A DNA stretch of 64,000 bases from Rhodoligotrophos sp. CJ14 (GCF_038811545.1 NZ_CP133319.1:3129516-3193515), one strand, 5' to 3'. Positions 17,700 to 26,735 are shown, numbered from the stretch's first letter. The notes: a model not told the origin generated them from the sequence alone. Made by a program: numbers and translations.

Positions 17700-18625
17700 T
17701 CGAAGCCGCTATGATCTGGAACGAGCCCAATAACAAGTCGCATTGGGATCCCGAGATCGACCCGGACTGGAGCCGCTTCGGAGAAATGGCTGTGCAGGCT
17801 GGGCAGGCGATCCGTGCCGAAGCGCCGAAGCTCACCCGGGTGCTCGGCGGCATTTCGCCGATCGATCCCTTGTTCATCGAGAACATGACCGGCAAGGGCG
17901 TGCTCGACAATGTGGATGTCGTGGCTGTGCATGGCTTTCCGCTCGACTGGAACCTGTGGCAGATCCACGAATGGCCCGCCAAGCTCGACGAGATCCGGGC
18001 CGTGACCAATCTGCCGATCTGGGTGAGCGAGGTCGGCATCTCGACCTTCGGCGCGGAAGAGGTGCAGGTCTGGGGGCTCAAGCGCACGGCGGAGCTGCTG
18101 GTCGGGCGTACCGAGCGTATCCATTGGTACAGCCTTTATGATCTGCCCCAGGCTTGGGGGGCGACCACCCGCCACCGGGAGGCGGAGGGCTCGTCCTATT
18201 ACAGGCATTTCTACATGGGCATCCTGCGCGAGGATGGCACGCCCAAACCAGCATTGGAGACCTTTGCCGAGCTTACGCCCGATCTCGGCATCTGCCAGTG
18301 GTTTCACTTCGAGGACCATCGTTTGGATGATGCGGTCGCCTGGATGAAGCGGCTGGGCGTGAAACATTTGCGTACCGGCCTCTCCTGGGCCGACAGCTTC
18401 CGGCCCAATGCGCTTGCCTGGTTCGACCGGCAGATGGAGGCGCTTGCGGATTTCGACGTGACGGTCACGTTCTGCTTTACGCCCGAACACCGCGGCATTG
18501 CTCCCCATCACACGAGTGCGCCTCAGGTGCCTGAGGAATTCGCCGAATTCTGCGCAGCCATGGTGCGGCGCTATGTGAATGGCACCGCGCGGGACTGGCA
18601 GCCGCGGGTTGCGGCGGTGGGCTGA
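17696..18625 (+). CDS. Glycoside-hydrolase-like protein with apparently circularly permuted clan-A TIM barrel
   Basis: The 309-residue protein carries clan GH-A motifs in an unusual order. MIWNEPNN, normally the acid/base Glu at the end of beta strand 4, occurs at residues 6-13 (Glu10). IWVSEVGIS, the strand-7 nucleophile, is at 108-116 (Glu112), and IHWYSLYD (strand 8) at 142-149. After KPALETFAEL come strands resembling 1 to 3: CQWFHF (200-205), GVKHLRTGLSW (221-231) and VTVTFCFTP (255-263). The protein then stops just where strand 4 would be expected. Both catalytic Glu candidates remain, so it could cleave or transfer a glycoside. Its start overlaps the methyltransferase stop (ATGA). Confidence 0.72.
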   Translation: MIEAAMIWNEPNNKSHWDPEIDPDWSRFGEMAVQAGQAIRAEAPKLTRVLGGISPIDPLFIENMTGKGVLDNVDVVAVHGFPLDWNLWQIHEWPAKLDEIRAVTNLPIWVSEVGISTFGAEEVQVWGLKRTAELLVGRTERIHWYSLYDLPQAWGATTRHREAEGSSYYRHFYMGILREDGTPKPALETFAELTPDLGICQWFHFEDHRLDDAVAWMKRLGVKHLRTGLSWADSFRPNALAWFDRQMEALADFDVTVTFCFTPEHRGIAPHHTSAPQVPEEFAEFCAAMVRRYVNGTARDWQPRVAAVG

Positions 18626-18631
18626 TCTCCA

Positions 18632-19498
18632 ATGACATCGGGCGCGGCACGTTCGGCTCCTCTCGAAACCGGTCAAGAGACTGCGTCCGATTTCCTCGCG
18701 CGTATTGCAGCCGACAATTCCGCGATCGACGCCCGGCACGTTGCGGTGATCGCTGCGCATCCTGATGATGAGACCATAGGGTGCGGTGCCCTCTTGGGCC
18801 GGCTGCGGGGGGTGACCGTCATCGTGGCGACCGACGGGGCGCCACGCAAGGAGTCCGGAGCACGGGCCCATGGCTTCGCCTCGGCGGAGGCCTATGCCGC
18901 CGCTCGCGCCGAGGAGCTTGCACAGGCGCTGGCCGTGGCTGGGGTCGACAGTGCCGCGGTGGTCAGGCTCGGCATTCCCGATCAGCAGGCAGCCCTATCC
19001 CTGGTACCGCTGTCACGGCAGCTCGCAGACATCCTTGCCGAACGCGGCATATCGCTCGCCATTACCCATTGCTATGAAGGCGGCCATCCCGATCACGATG
19101 CCACGGCCTTTGCCGCTCATGCGGCCGTAGCCCTGATGCGCCGGCGCGGAATGCCTTTGCACCTGATCGAGGTGCCGCTCTATCACCTCGGCGATGACGG
19201 CATGCTCGTCCAGCGTTTTCCGGATGGTCGCGAGGGGCTGACCATCGCGCTCGATGATGACGCTCGCGCCGTGAAATCACGTATGGTTGCAGCACACCGC
19301 ACCCAGGCGAGAATGCTTGCGGAGTTTCCCTGCGAGGAGGAGCGGTTCCGCGCGTCTGACATTTATGATTTTCGGGCGCTGCCGAACAACGGTCGCCTGC
19401 TCTATGAGGGCCGTGACTGGGGCCTCAACGGTGCGCGCTGGCTCGAGCTGACCCATAAGGCCATGGCCGAGCTCGGCCTGAGGGAGCTCGCCCCATGA
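18632..19498 (+). CDS. PIG-L/LmbE family N-acetylglucosamine-type deacetylase
   Basis: The 288-residue enzyme has the zinc motif AAHPDDETIGCG (His43, Asp45, Asp46) and the second metal/catalytic motif YEGGHPDHDA (His152, His155). PIG-L relatives such as MshB, BshB and the GPI deacetylase remove acetyl groups from N-acetylglucosaminyl residues attached to inositol or malate. Next to Ino1 and glycosyltransferases, this strongly suggests an amino-sugar glycoside that is de-N-acetylated. A roughly 35-residue N-terminal extension precedes the catalytic domain. It starts 6 nt after the preceding gene and overlaps the next start by ATGA. Confidence 0.88.
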   Translation: MTSGAARSAPLETGQETASDFLARIAADNSAIDARHVAVIAAHPDDETIGCGALLGRLRGVTVIVATDGAPRKESGARAHGFASAEAYAAARAEELAQALAVAGVDSAAVVRLGIPDQQAALSLVPLSRQLADILAERGISLAITHCYEGGHPDHDATAFAAHAAVALMRRRGMPLHLIEVPLYHLGDDGMLVQRFPDGREGLTIALDDDARAVKSRMVAAHRTQARMLAEFPCEEERFRASDIYDFRALPNNGRLLYEGRDWGLNGARWLELTHKAMAELGLRELAP

Positions 19499-20559
19499 CC
19501 CTCACTGTGCTCAGCGTCGCATATCCGTTTGCGCGGGTAAGCCGGGATGCAGTCGGCGGAACTGAACAGGTGATGAGCCATATCGATGCCGCGTTAAGCC
19601 AGGCCGGCTGGCAATCGATCGTGGTCGCCTGCGAGGGATCACGTGTCTCCGGTCGGCTCGTTCCCGTTCCGGAGGTCTCGGACCCGGCGGATGACCAGGC
19701 GAGGGCGCAGGCGCATGTGCAGCACCGCGCGGCAATTTCCCGCGCGCTCGACCGCTGGCCGGTTGACCTCATCCATGTGCACGGGCTCGATTTTTACGAA
19801 TATCTGCCCGAGGCTCCCATGCCGGTCCTCGTAACGCTGCATCTGCCGATCTCGTGGTATCCGTCCGAGGTACTGAGGCCGGATCGCCCCAATCTCTGGT
19901 TCAATTGCGTATCCCGCCGCCAGCACGAGGACGCACCGCGCCTTGCCGGCTTCCTGCCACCGATCGAGAATGGCGTGCCTATACCCGAAGCCGCCGATCC
20001 CGCCCCAAAGAGCGGCTTCTGCCTGGTTTTGTCCCGTATCTGCCCGGAAAAGGGCATTCATCTCGCCATTGACGCCGCCAAAAGCGCGGATATTTCGCTG
20101 CTGATCGCAGGCTACGTCTATGATTACCCCGATCACCGCCAATATTTCGAGGAGGAGATTGCCCCTCGCCTCGACCATAGGCGCCGCTTCATCGGCCCGG
20201 TCGGCTTCGAGCAGAAGCAGCGGCTGCTTGCATCCGCTCGCTGCGTGCTGATCCCCTCACTTGTGGCCGAGACGAGTTCGCTGGTGGCCCGTGAAGCGCT
20301 TGCGGCCGGAACCCCGGTGATCGCCATGGCAACCGGGGCCCTTGTTGAAACCATCGAGCATGGCGCGACCGGCTTTCTGGTGGAGGATGTGACCGAAATG
20401 GCGGAGGCGATCGCCGCCGCCGATGCGATCGATCCGCATCTCTGTCGGCAAATCGCGAAAACGCGATTCTCCGTCGACCAGATGACGGGTCGCTATCTTG
20501 ATCTCTATCAGCAGCTTGCGGCAGGAGCGCGACGCAGAATAATGGGGGTGCGGCCATGA
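19495..20559 (+). CDS. Glycosyltransferase family 4
   Basis: This is a 354-residue GT-B enzyme. The N-terminal acceptor-side loop is VGGTEQVMSHIDAAL (compare GG-x-E motifs of GT4), with VDLIHVHGLDF in the middle. The donor domain has LVLSRICPEKGIHLAI and the E-x7-E element ETSSLVAREALAAGTPVIA. MshA, which couples GlcNAc to inositol phosphate in mycothiol synthesis, is a GT4 enzyme, so this is the best candidate for a similar first glycosylation. The CgeB-like enzyme would add or modify another unit. The order of steps is inference. Confidence 0.88.
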   Translation: MTLTVLSVAYPFARVSRDAVGGTEQVMSHIDAALSQAGWQSIVVACEGSRVSGRLVPVPEVSDPADDQARAQAHVQHRAAISRALDRWPVDLIHVHGLDFYEYLPEAPMPVLVTLHLPISWYPSEVLRPDRPNLWFNCVSRRQHEDAPRLAGFLPPIENGVPIPEAADPAPKSGFCLVLSRICPEKGIHLAIDAAKSADISLLIAGYVYDYPDHRQYFEEEIAPRLDHRRRFIGPVGFEQKQRLLASARCVLIPSLVAETSSLVAREALAAGTPVIAMATGALVETIEHGATGFLVEDVTEMAEAIAAADAIDPHLCRQIAKTRFSVDQMTGRYLDLYQQLAAGARRRIMGVRP

Positions 20560-21572
20560 ACCTTCTGACGGTCGGCCATCGCAACCTTGATGATCTCACC
20601 TCGCTCGCGCAGGAATGGCAGGCGCTTTGGCAGCGGGTGCCAGGTGCCATGCCCTTTCAGCATCCTGCCTGGCTGATTGCCTGGTGGGAGGTGTTTGCCC
20701 CGGGTGATCTCTTCGTGATTTCTGCCTGGCGCGAGGGCCGGCTTGTCGGCATGGCGCCCCTCTATCGCGAGGTGGGCAAGCTTGGCGAGCGCATACTGCC
20801 TCTGGGCATCTCGGTCAGCGACTATCTCGATCTGCTGCTTCATCCCGATTACGCCGATGCGGCTGGTGAGGCGCTGATCGCCCATCTGCTGAGGGCCGAT
20901 TTGCCCTGGAGCGAGTGGGAGCTGCCGGAACTTTCGGCTGAAGCCTCGGCTCTCCGCCTGACCTGTCCTCCTGCTTTGGCTGACGAGCAGGCGCCTCAAA
21001 GCATCTGCCCCATGCTGACCCTGCCGCGCACGATTGACGGCCTTAGCGAAGTGATCCCCAGCCGCAAGAGGCGCAAGCTGCGCATGGCCAGAAACCGGGC
21101 CGGCCGCCGAAGCAGCTTCGCGATCGAGCGGGTCACGACAGGCGATGTGGATGAGGCCTTCACCGCACTGTTCAAGTTTCATCGTGCGCGCTGGCACCAT
21201 GACGGGGAAACGGGCGTGCTGGCCGATCCGCGTGCGAGAGCGTTCCATCGGACCACAATGGCTCGGCTCAACGACGCAGGCATTGCCCGGATCTATCGTT
21301 TGACCCTCGAAGGCCAGACGGCCGGCATCTATTACGGCTTCCTCAGCGGCACTGAGGCCTATGCCTATCTCGGTGGGTTCAACTGCGATTGTTCGTTCGA
21401 AAGCCCTGGCACCCTTTTGATCGGCCATGCGATCGAGGAAGCAGTGCGCGAGGGAGCCCAGCACTTCCATTTCTTGAGGGGGGATGAGGCTTACAAGTTC
21501 GAATGGGGCGCAACCGAGCAATGGACGGTTCGACGCGTGCTCCGGCGGGTTGCTGCTGATGCCCTCGCCTGA
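20556..21572 (+). CDS. BioF2/CelD-like GNAT acyltransferase
   Basis: The 338-residue protein matches the GNAT-fold family often labelled 'acetyltransferase involved in cellulose biosynthesis' (CelD/BioF2-like). It has a double-GNAT shape, an N-terminal part with MPFQHPAWLIAWWEVFAPGD and a C-terminal part with GIYYGFLSGTEAYAYLGGFN followed by HFHFLRGDEAYKFEWG. Such enzymes transfer acyl or aminoacyl groups to amines. Directly after a PIG-L deacetylase, re-acylation of the freed amine is a natural proposal, as MshD does in mycothiol synthesis with a different GNAT. ATGA overlap with the GT4 gene. Confidence 0.8.
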   Translation: MNLLTVGHRNLDDLTSLAQEWQALWQRVPGAMPFQHPAWLIAWWEVFAPGDLFVISAWREGRLVGMAPLYREVGKLGERILPLGISVSDYLDLLLHPDYADAAGEALIAHLLRADLPWSEWELPELSAEASALRLTCPPALADEQAPQSICPMLTLPRTIDGLSEVIPSRKRRKLRMARNRAGRRSSFAIERVTTGDVDEAFTALFKFHRARWHHDGETGVLADPRARAFHRTTMARLNDAGIARIYRLTLEGQTAGIYYGFLSGTEAYAYLGGFNCDCSFESPGTLLIGHAIEEAVREGAQHFHFLRGDEAYKFEWGATEQWTVRRVLRRVAADALA

Positions 21573-22476
21573 GCCTCAATCTCTCAGCCCGCAGTTCCAG
21601 AAGGCGCTTGCAGAATGCGCCGAAGGCATAATCGGGCCAAACCTGTTGCTCATGCAGCTTTTCCTATGGGCCAACTCGCCCAATGAGGCCAGAGCCGTCT
21701 TGAACGACGCCTTGTCCGATGCACAGTGGTCGGCGGCAGGGCGGTCGAATCTTGCCGCCGCATTCGCCTTGTGGGATGATACGCCCGCTGCCTTTCAGAC
21801 GGTCAAGGCGGTCCAGGCCGCGGGACAGGCTGGCAATGGCTGGGCCAGCGCCTTCGATGAGGCCGCTGCCATATCGCCCGAGGCGAGCGTTGCGCTCTAC
21901 TCCCTCGGTCGCGCCGACATTTTGGCGGAAGCGACCGACGAGGTCGTTCGCGTGCTGAGAGATTGGGGTCTTCTCGGCCGTGATCGACACGTGCTCGAGA
22001 TTGGCTGTGGCATCGGCCGCTTTCTGCGCCCGCTCGCTGCCGAGGTGGCCAGCATCACAGGTCTAGACATCTCGCCGCGTATGGTGGCGGAGGCACGCCG
22101 GCGCTGTGCGGACCTCGATGAAGTTGCCGTCATCGAGGGGTATGGAACGGGCCTTCCGATGCTCGCCGACCAGCAGTTCGATCTCGTCCTGGGAATCGAT
22201 AGCTTCCCCTATATCGTGACGGCCAAATCGGATCTGCCAGCGTGCTACATGGCCGATGTGGCGCGCGTTCTGAATCCGGGCGGCTCGTTTGTCATCTTCA
22301 ACTATTCCTATCGCGGTGATGACGCCCATGATCTTGCAGAGCTCGAAAGCCTTGCTCGCGCGAATAATCTCGCAATGATCCGCGCTGGCGAGCGCCCTTT
22401 TCGGTTGTGGGATGGCATTGCTTACTGGCTTCAGCGGCCAGCTTGCGAGGAACGTTCCGCGACGGGCGAACGTTGA
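21559..22476 (+). CDS. Class I SAM-dependent methyltransferase with N-terminal helical region
   Basis: The 305-residue protein has about 140 residues of alanine/leucine-rich, probably helical sequence before a standard methyltransferase domain. That domain has motif I VLEIGCGIGRFLRPLA, then ITGLDISPRMVAEARRRC and FDLVLGIDSFPYI. It is the second methyltransferase of the cluster and is not closely similar to the CmoB-like one. I take ATG 21559, overlapping the preceding stop by 14 nt. A sugar, cyclitol or amine is the expected target in this context. deoB follows after 27 nt. Confidence 0.82.
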   Translation: MPSPEPQSLSPQFQKALAECAEGIIGPNLLLMQLFLWANSPNEARAVLNDALSDAQWSAAGRSNLAAAFALWDDTPAAFQTVKAVQAAGQAGNGWASAFDEAAAISPEASVALYSLGRADILAEATDEVVRVLRDWGLLGRDRHVLEIGCGIGRFLRPLAAEVASITGLDISPRMVAEARRRCADLDEVAVIEGYGTGLPMLADQQFDLVLGIDSFPYIVTAKSDLPACYMADVARVLNPGGSFVIFNYSYRGDDAHDLAELESLARANNLAMIRAGERPFRLWDGIAYWLQRPACEERSATGER

Positions 22477-22503
22477 TCTCCCGGTCAGCCGAATGGAGGG
22501 CCC

Positions 22504-23748
22504 ATGCCCCGCGCCATCATCCTCGTCCTCGACTCTGTAGGCATCGGATCAGCCCCCGATGCGGCCGCCTATGGCGACGCTGGCTCCAACACGATCGGCC
22601 ATATTGCCGAGGGCTGCGCCAATGGAGCGGGCAATCTCGCGGGCGAGCGGGAAGGGCCGATCGCGCTGCCAAATCTGGACGCCTTGGGGCTGGGTCACGC
22701 CTGTGCCACTGCGACGGGAGTCTGCCCGCCGGGCCTTTCGATCAGCCGCAAACCACGCGCCCGTTATGGTGTTGGCATTGAACGATCGAAAGGCAAGGAC
22801 ACGCCGTCCGGCCATTGGGAAATTGCGGGCGTGCCGGTTCCCTTCGACTGGGGCTATTTCCCGCGCACATCGCCCTGCTTTCCCCCAGAGCTGGTCGCGG
22901 AACTCTGCAAGCGCGCCGAGCTGCCCGGCATTCTCGGTGATTGCCATGCCTCGGGCACCGCGATCATCGCCGAGCTTGGCGAAGAGCATATGCGGACGGG
23001 AAAGCCGATCTGCTACACCTCCGCTGATAGCGTGTTCCAGATCGCGGCCCATGAAGTAGGCTTTGGGCTCGAACGGCTGTATCGGGTTTGCGAGGTCGCT
23101 CAGCCCCTTACTGAGGCGCTTGGCATTGGCCGAGTGATCGCGCGGCCGTTCATCGGCTCATCGCGGCATAATTTCGAACGGACGGCCAATCGGCGGGACT
23201 ATGCGGTAAAGCCCCCTGTGCCGACCCTGCTCGACATCGCGACTGGTGAGCAGCGCGAGGTGATCTCGGTCGGCAAGATCGGCGATATCTTTGCCCATTC
23301 CGGCACCGGCCGCATCTTGAAGGCCAGCGGCAATACCGCCCTCTTTGATCGCACTCTCGAAGGGCTCGATACGCTTGCCGATGGCGGATTGCTGTTCACG
23401 AACTTCGTGGATTTCGACACGGTCTATGGCCATCGCCGCGACCTGCCGGGCTATGCGGCAGCACTCGAGGCTTTCGATCGGCGGCTGCCGGAGCTGATCG
23501 GCCGTCTCAAGACCGGCGATCTCCTGATCATTACCGCTGATCATGGTTGCGATCCCACTTGGCGCGGCACCGACCATACACGCGAAGTCACGCCCATCCT
23601 GCTCTATAGCCACGATATTGCGGGCGGCAATCTGGGCCGGCGCGATACCTTCGCTGATATTGCGGCAGCCATTTCTCATCACCTCGATCTGCCTAAGCCG
23701 AATGCAGGCAAGCCGGCAGGCATGCTCGCACCGGACCATCTGCAATGA
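22504..23748 (+). CDS. deoB: Phosphopentomutase
   Basis: This 414-residue alkaline-phosphatase-superfamily enzyme interconverts (deoxy)ribose 1-phosphate and 5-phosphate in nucleoside salvage. The N-terminal metal motif is [17 protein letters not shown] with SNTIGHIAE, the central part has [11 protein letters not shown], and the C-terminal metal motif [18 protein letters not shown] is complete. Length is typical. It lies 27 nt after the glycoside-cluster methyltransferase and overlaps the ligase start by ATGA, so it may be cotranscribed with both. GGAGGGCCC precedes the ATG. Confidence 0.95.
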   Translation: MPRAIILVLDSVGIGSAPDAAAYGDAGSNTIGHIAEGCANGAGNLAGEREGPIALPNLDALGLGHACATATGVCPPGLSISRKPRARYGVGIERSKGKDTPSGHWEIAGVPVPFDWGYFPRTSPCFPPELVAELCKRAELPGILGDCHASGTAIIAELGEEHMRTGKPICYTSADSVFQIAAHEVGFGLERLYRVCEVAQPLTEALGIGRVIARPFIGSSRHNFERTANRRDYAVKPPVPTLLDIATGEQREVISVGKIGDIFAHSGTGRILKASGNTALFDRTLEGLDTLADGGLLFTNFVDFDTVYGHRRDLPGYAAALEAFDRRLPELIGRLKTGDLLIITADHGCDPTWRGTDHTREVTPILLYSHDIAGGNLGRRDTFADIAAAISHHLDLPKPNAGKPAGMLAPDHLQ

Positions 23749-24809
23749 GCAGCCTTGACGAGCTGCCGGTAGCGATCAGCACGCCGCCCATGGAAGCGGC
23801 CTCTGTTGATGCCTTGCCGGACGAGCCGGGCTGGCAGTTCGAGCCCAAATGGGATGGCTTTCGTTGCCTTGCCTTTCGCTCCGGCGGTGAGGTTGATCTT
23901 CGTGCGAAATCGGGCAAGCCGCTCGGACGCTTCTTCCCGGAAGTAGTGGGCATGCTGAAAGAGCTCCCGGTTCGGCAGTTCGTCCTCGATGGTGAGCTTG
24001 CGATCCCTCTGGGCGATAGCCTCTCCTTCGATGCCTTGCAGATGCGGCTGCACCCGGCTGAAAGCCGCATCCGTAAGCTCTCTGTCGAGACGCCTGCGAT
24101 TTATATTCTGTTCGACATCCTGATGGGAGGCGCCGGGCATACCGCCATGGAGGAACCGCTGGAAGCCCGCCGCGTGGTGCTTGAGGATTTCTTCCGGTCT
24201 GTCGGCGGCCAGTTGGGCTTGAGACTGTCCCCGTTCACCCGCGATGTACGTGTTGCACAGGGGTGGCTGGACCATGCAGGTGGCGCGCTCGACGGCGTCG
24301 TGGCAAAGCGCCTCGATGCACCCTACGAGGCGGGCGAGCGCACTATGCTCAAGGTCAAGCGCCTGCGCAGCGCCGATTGCGTGGTGGGCGGCTTCCGCTA
24401 TGGACAGAACAGCAAGGTGGTCGGCTCACTGTTGCTCGGCCTTTACGATAGTTCAGGCAAGCTCAATCACGTCGGCTTCACCTCGACCATCCCCGCCGCC
24501 GAACGGCCGGCCCTGACCAAGCGCTTGGAGGCGCTGATCGCGCCACCCGGCTTTACCGGCGATGCACCAGGCGGCCCAAGCCGTTGGAGCACGGAGCGTT
24601 CGACCGAATGGCAGCCGCTCAAGCCTGAGCTGGTGGTCGAGGTGCGCTACGACCACGTCACCGGCAATCGGTTCAGGCATGGCACGAAGCTATTGCGCTG
24701 GCGGGCCGACAAGGCGCCACGCCAGTGCACGTTCGACCAGCTGCAAGCCGAAGCCAGGCCCGCAGCCCTGGTCGGCAAGATGCTGGGGGCTTGCAATGGC
24801 AGCAAGTGA
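23745..24809 (+). CDS. ATP-dependent DNA ligase (LigC/LigD ligase-domain type)
   Basis: The 354-residue protein is a stand-alone ATP-dependent ligase. The AMP-accepting Lys35 lies in PKWDGFR, followed by LDGELAIP (motif III), a GVVAKRLD motif IV and MLKVKRLR (motif V). The C-terminal OB-fold has [20 protein letters not shown]. Such ligases act in end joining or in stationary-phase and base-excision repair with LigD-type polymerases. The next gene encodes just that polymerase and the reading frames overlap, so this is the multidomain LigD split into two proteins. No Ku gene is in the window. Confidence 0.92.
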   Translation: MSSLDELPVAISTPPMEAASVDALPDEPGWQFEPKWDGFRCLAFRSGGEVDLRAKSGKPLGRFFPEVVGMLKELPVRQFVLDGELAIPLGDSLSFDALQMRLHPAESRIRKLSVETPAIYILFDILMGGAGHTAMEEPLEARRVVLEDFFRSVGGQLGLRLSPFTRDVRVAQGWLDHAGGALDGVVAKRLDAPYEAGERTMLKVKRLRSADCVVGGFRYGQNSKVVGSLLLGLYDSSGKLNHVGFTSTIPAAERPALTKRLEALIAPPGFTGDAPGGPSRWSTERSTEWQPLKPELVVEVRYDHVTGNRFRHGTKLLRWRADKAPRQCTFDQLQAEARPAALVGKMLGACNGSK

Positions 24810-25683
24810 GGCAATCGCAATCGACGGCGTCAGGCTCACCAGCCCCGACAAGGTGCTTTACCCCGAGCAGGGCATCACCAAGCGGGCACTGGCCGACTAT
24901 TATCTGGAAGTTGCCGATGTCATGCTTCCCCATGTGGTGAAGCGGCCCATCAGCCTCGTGCGCTGCCCAACTGGCCGCCAGAAGAAGTGCTTTTTCCAGC
25001 GGCATGCGGGCTCAGGCGTGCCGGCCGAGCTCCGCGAGGTCGCGGTGGCCGGACACGAGGATGCTGGCGCCTATCTCTACATCAATGACGCGCGCGGGCT
25101 GATCGCTCTGGTGCAGATGGGCGTGCTTGAGATTCACCCCTGGGGCTCGCGCATCGACCGCCCCGATCGCCCCGACCGGGTGATCTTCGATCTCGACCCG
25201 GGGGAGGGACTAGGATTTGCCGATGTGGTCAAGGCTGCCCACGAGGTGCGGGCTGAACTCGAGCGCCTTGGCCTTATGGCTTTGGTGAAGACGACCGGCG
25301 GCAAGGGCCTGCACGTGGTCGTGCCCATCGAACGCCGCCACGAATGGGCCGAGGTGAAGGCTTTCGCCCGCAGCTTGGCGGAGTCCATGTCCAAGGCAGC
25401 ACCGGAACGTTACCTGCCGCGCATCTCCAAGGCCGAACGCAAGGGCCGCATCTTCATCGATTATCTGCGCAATGATCCCACTTCGACGGCGGTTGCCGCC
25501 TATTCCACGAGATCACGGCTCAACGCGCCGGTCTCAACGCCGGTGACATGGGATGAGGTCATACCCGACCTCGATCCCGGCCGCTTCACAGTCGCGACCA
25601 TTCCGGAGCGGCTGCAGCGCCTCGGCGCCGATCCCTGGGCGGACATCGGGGCCATCCGCCAGCGCCTGCCCGCGATCAACTAA
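24796..25683 (+). CDS. LigD-type polymerase/primase (NHEJ polymerase domain)
   Basis: This 295-residue protein is a free-standing polymerase domain of the archaeo-eukaryotic primase superfamily, as found in LigD. The catalytic carboxylates are in VIFDLDPGEG, then TTGGKGLHVVVPIE, and the C-terminal FIDYLRNDPTSTAVAAYSTR is highly typical. It adds nucleotides during end joining or gap filling. I start at ATG 24796, inside the ligase gene, so the two overlap by 14 nt; upstream sequence in this frame is not conserved-looking. It converges on the arsenite transporter gene, and their stop codons overlap. Confidence 0.93.
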   Translation: MAASEAIAIDGVRLTSPDKVLYPEQGITKRALADYYLEVADVMLPHVVKRPISLVRCPTGRQKKCFFQRHAGSGVPAELREVAVAGHEDAGAYLYINDARGLIALVQMGVLEIHPWGSRIDRPDRPDRVIFDLDPGEGLGFADVVKAAHEVRAELERLGLMALVKTTGGKGLHVVVPIERRHEWAEVKAFARSLAESMSKAAPERYLPRISKAERKGRIFIDYLRNDPTSTAVAAYSTRSRLNAPVSTPVTWDEVIPDLDPGRFTVATIPERLQRLGADPWADIGAIRQRLPAIN

Positions 25684-26735
25684 CGCGGCTGCTCCGCGAT
25701 CTTGGCCACGGATCGGCCGCGCTCATACCAGCCTTTCGAGCGGTTTACGATCCAGACGACCGACAGCATGACTGGCACTTCGATGAGTGCGCCCACGACC
25801 GTTGCCAGTGCGGCGCCCGAATGGAATCCGAACAGGCTGATCGCTGCGGCAACCGCCAGCTCGAAGAAGTTGGAGGCGCCGATGAGAGCAGAGGGCCCGG
25901 CCACGCAGTGCTGCTCGCCGGAGATCCTGTTCAAGAGATAGGCGAGGCCTGAATTGAGATAGACCTGGATCAGGATCGGCACGGCCAAGAGCGCAATGAC
26001 CATTGGCTGGGCTGTGATCTGCTCGCCTTGAAAACCGAACAACAGCACGAGCGTCGCAAGCAGCGCCGTCACCGATAATGGTTGCAGCCTCTGAAGCAGG
26101 TTTTGCAACGCCGCAGCCCCGCTGGTTGCCAGCCAATGGCGGCGGATGAGCTGCGCGATGATCACTGGCACGACGATATAGAGCGCGACGGAGAGCACCA
26201 GTGTCTCCCAAGGCACGGTGATCGCGGACAGTCCGAGCAGCACCCCCACGATCGGTGCGAAGGCGAACACCATGATCGCATCATTGAGCGCAACCTGGCT
26301 GAGCGTGAAATGCGGCTCGCCCCGGGTCAGGTTAGACCACACGAACACCATGGCCGTACAAGGAGCGGCAGCCAAGATAATGAGGCCCGCGATATAGCTG
26401 TCGATCTGATCGGCAGGCAGGTACGGCCGGAACAGATAGCCCACGAAGAACCAGCCGAGCGCTGCCATGGAAAAGGGCTTTATCGCCCAATTCACCAGCA
26501 GGGTCACGCCGATCCCACGCCAGTGCCGGCGCACCTGCCCGAGCGCGGCGAAATCGACCTTGACCAGCATCGGAATGATCATCAGCCAGACAAGGACAGC
26601 GACCGGAAGATTGACCCGCGCGACTTCCATGGCTCCCAGGCCGTGAAAGAGGCCGGGCACCATATGGCCCAGCCCGACCCCCGCGATGATGGACAGCGCG
26701 ACCCAGAGGCTCAGCCAGCGTTCGAAGAAGGACAT
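25680..26735 (-). CDS. acr3: Arsenite efflux transporter, ACR3 family
   Basis: This is a 351-residue inner-membrane arsenite/proton antiporter with about ten hydrophobic helices. The ACR3 landmark AAPCTAMVFVWSNLTRGEP carries the conserved Cys of helix 4, and ALNDAIMVFAFAPIVG follows. I start at the ATG at 26735, giving MSFFERWLSLWVALS; an upstream in-frame ATG would overlap arsC. It lies 7 nt after arsC in an arsR-arsC-acr3 operon and exports the As(III) made by ArsC. Confidence 0.93.
   Translation of the reverse strand: MSFFERWLSLWVALSIIAGVGLGHMVPGLFHGLGAMEVARVNLPVAVLVWLMIIPMLVKVDFAALGQVRRHWRGIGVTLLVNWAIKPFSMAALGWFFVGYLFRPYLPADQIDSYIAGLIILAAAPCTAMVFVWSNLTRGEPHFTLSQVALNDAIMVFAFAPIVGVLLGLSAITVPWETLVLSVALYIVVPVIIAQLIRRHWLATSGAAALQNLLQRLQPLSVTALLATLVLLFGFQGEQITAQPMVIALLAVPILIQVYLNSGLAYLLNRISGEQHCVAGPSALIGASNFFELAVAAAISLFGFHSGAALATVVGALIEVPVMLSVVWIVNRSKGWYERGRSVAKIAEQPR

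Noticed and set aside
13298-22476. Reading the cluster as a true mycothiol pathway
   Set aside because: No MshC-type cysteine ligase is present, the GNAT is BioF2-like and not MshD-like, and extra methyltransferases and a nucleotidyltransferase do not belong to mycothiol synthesis.
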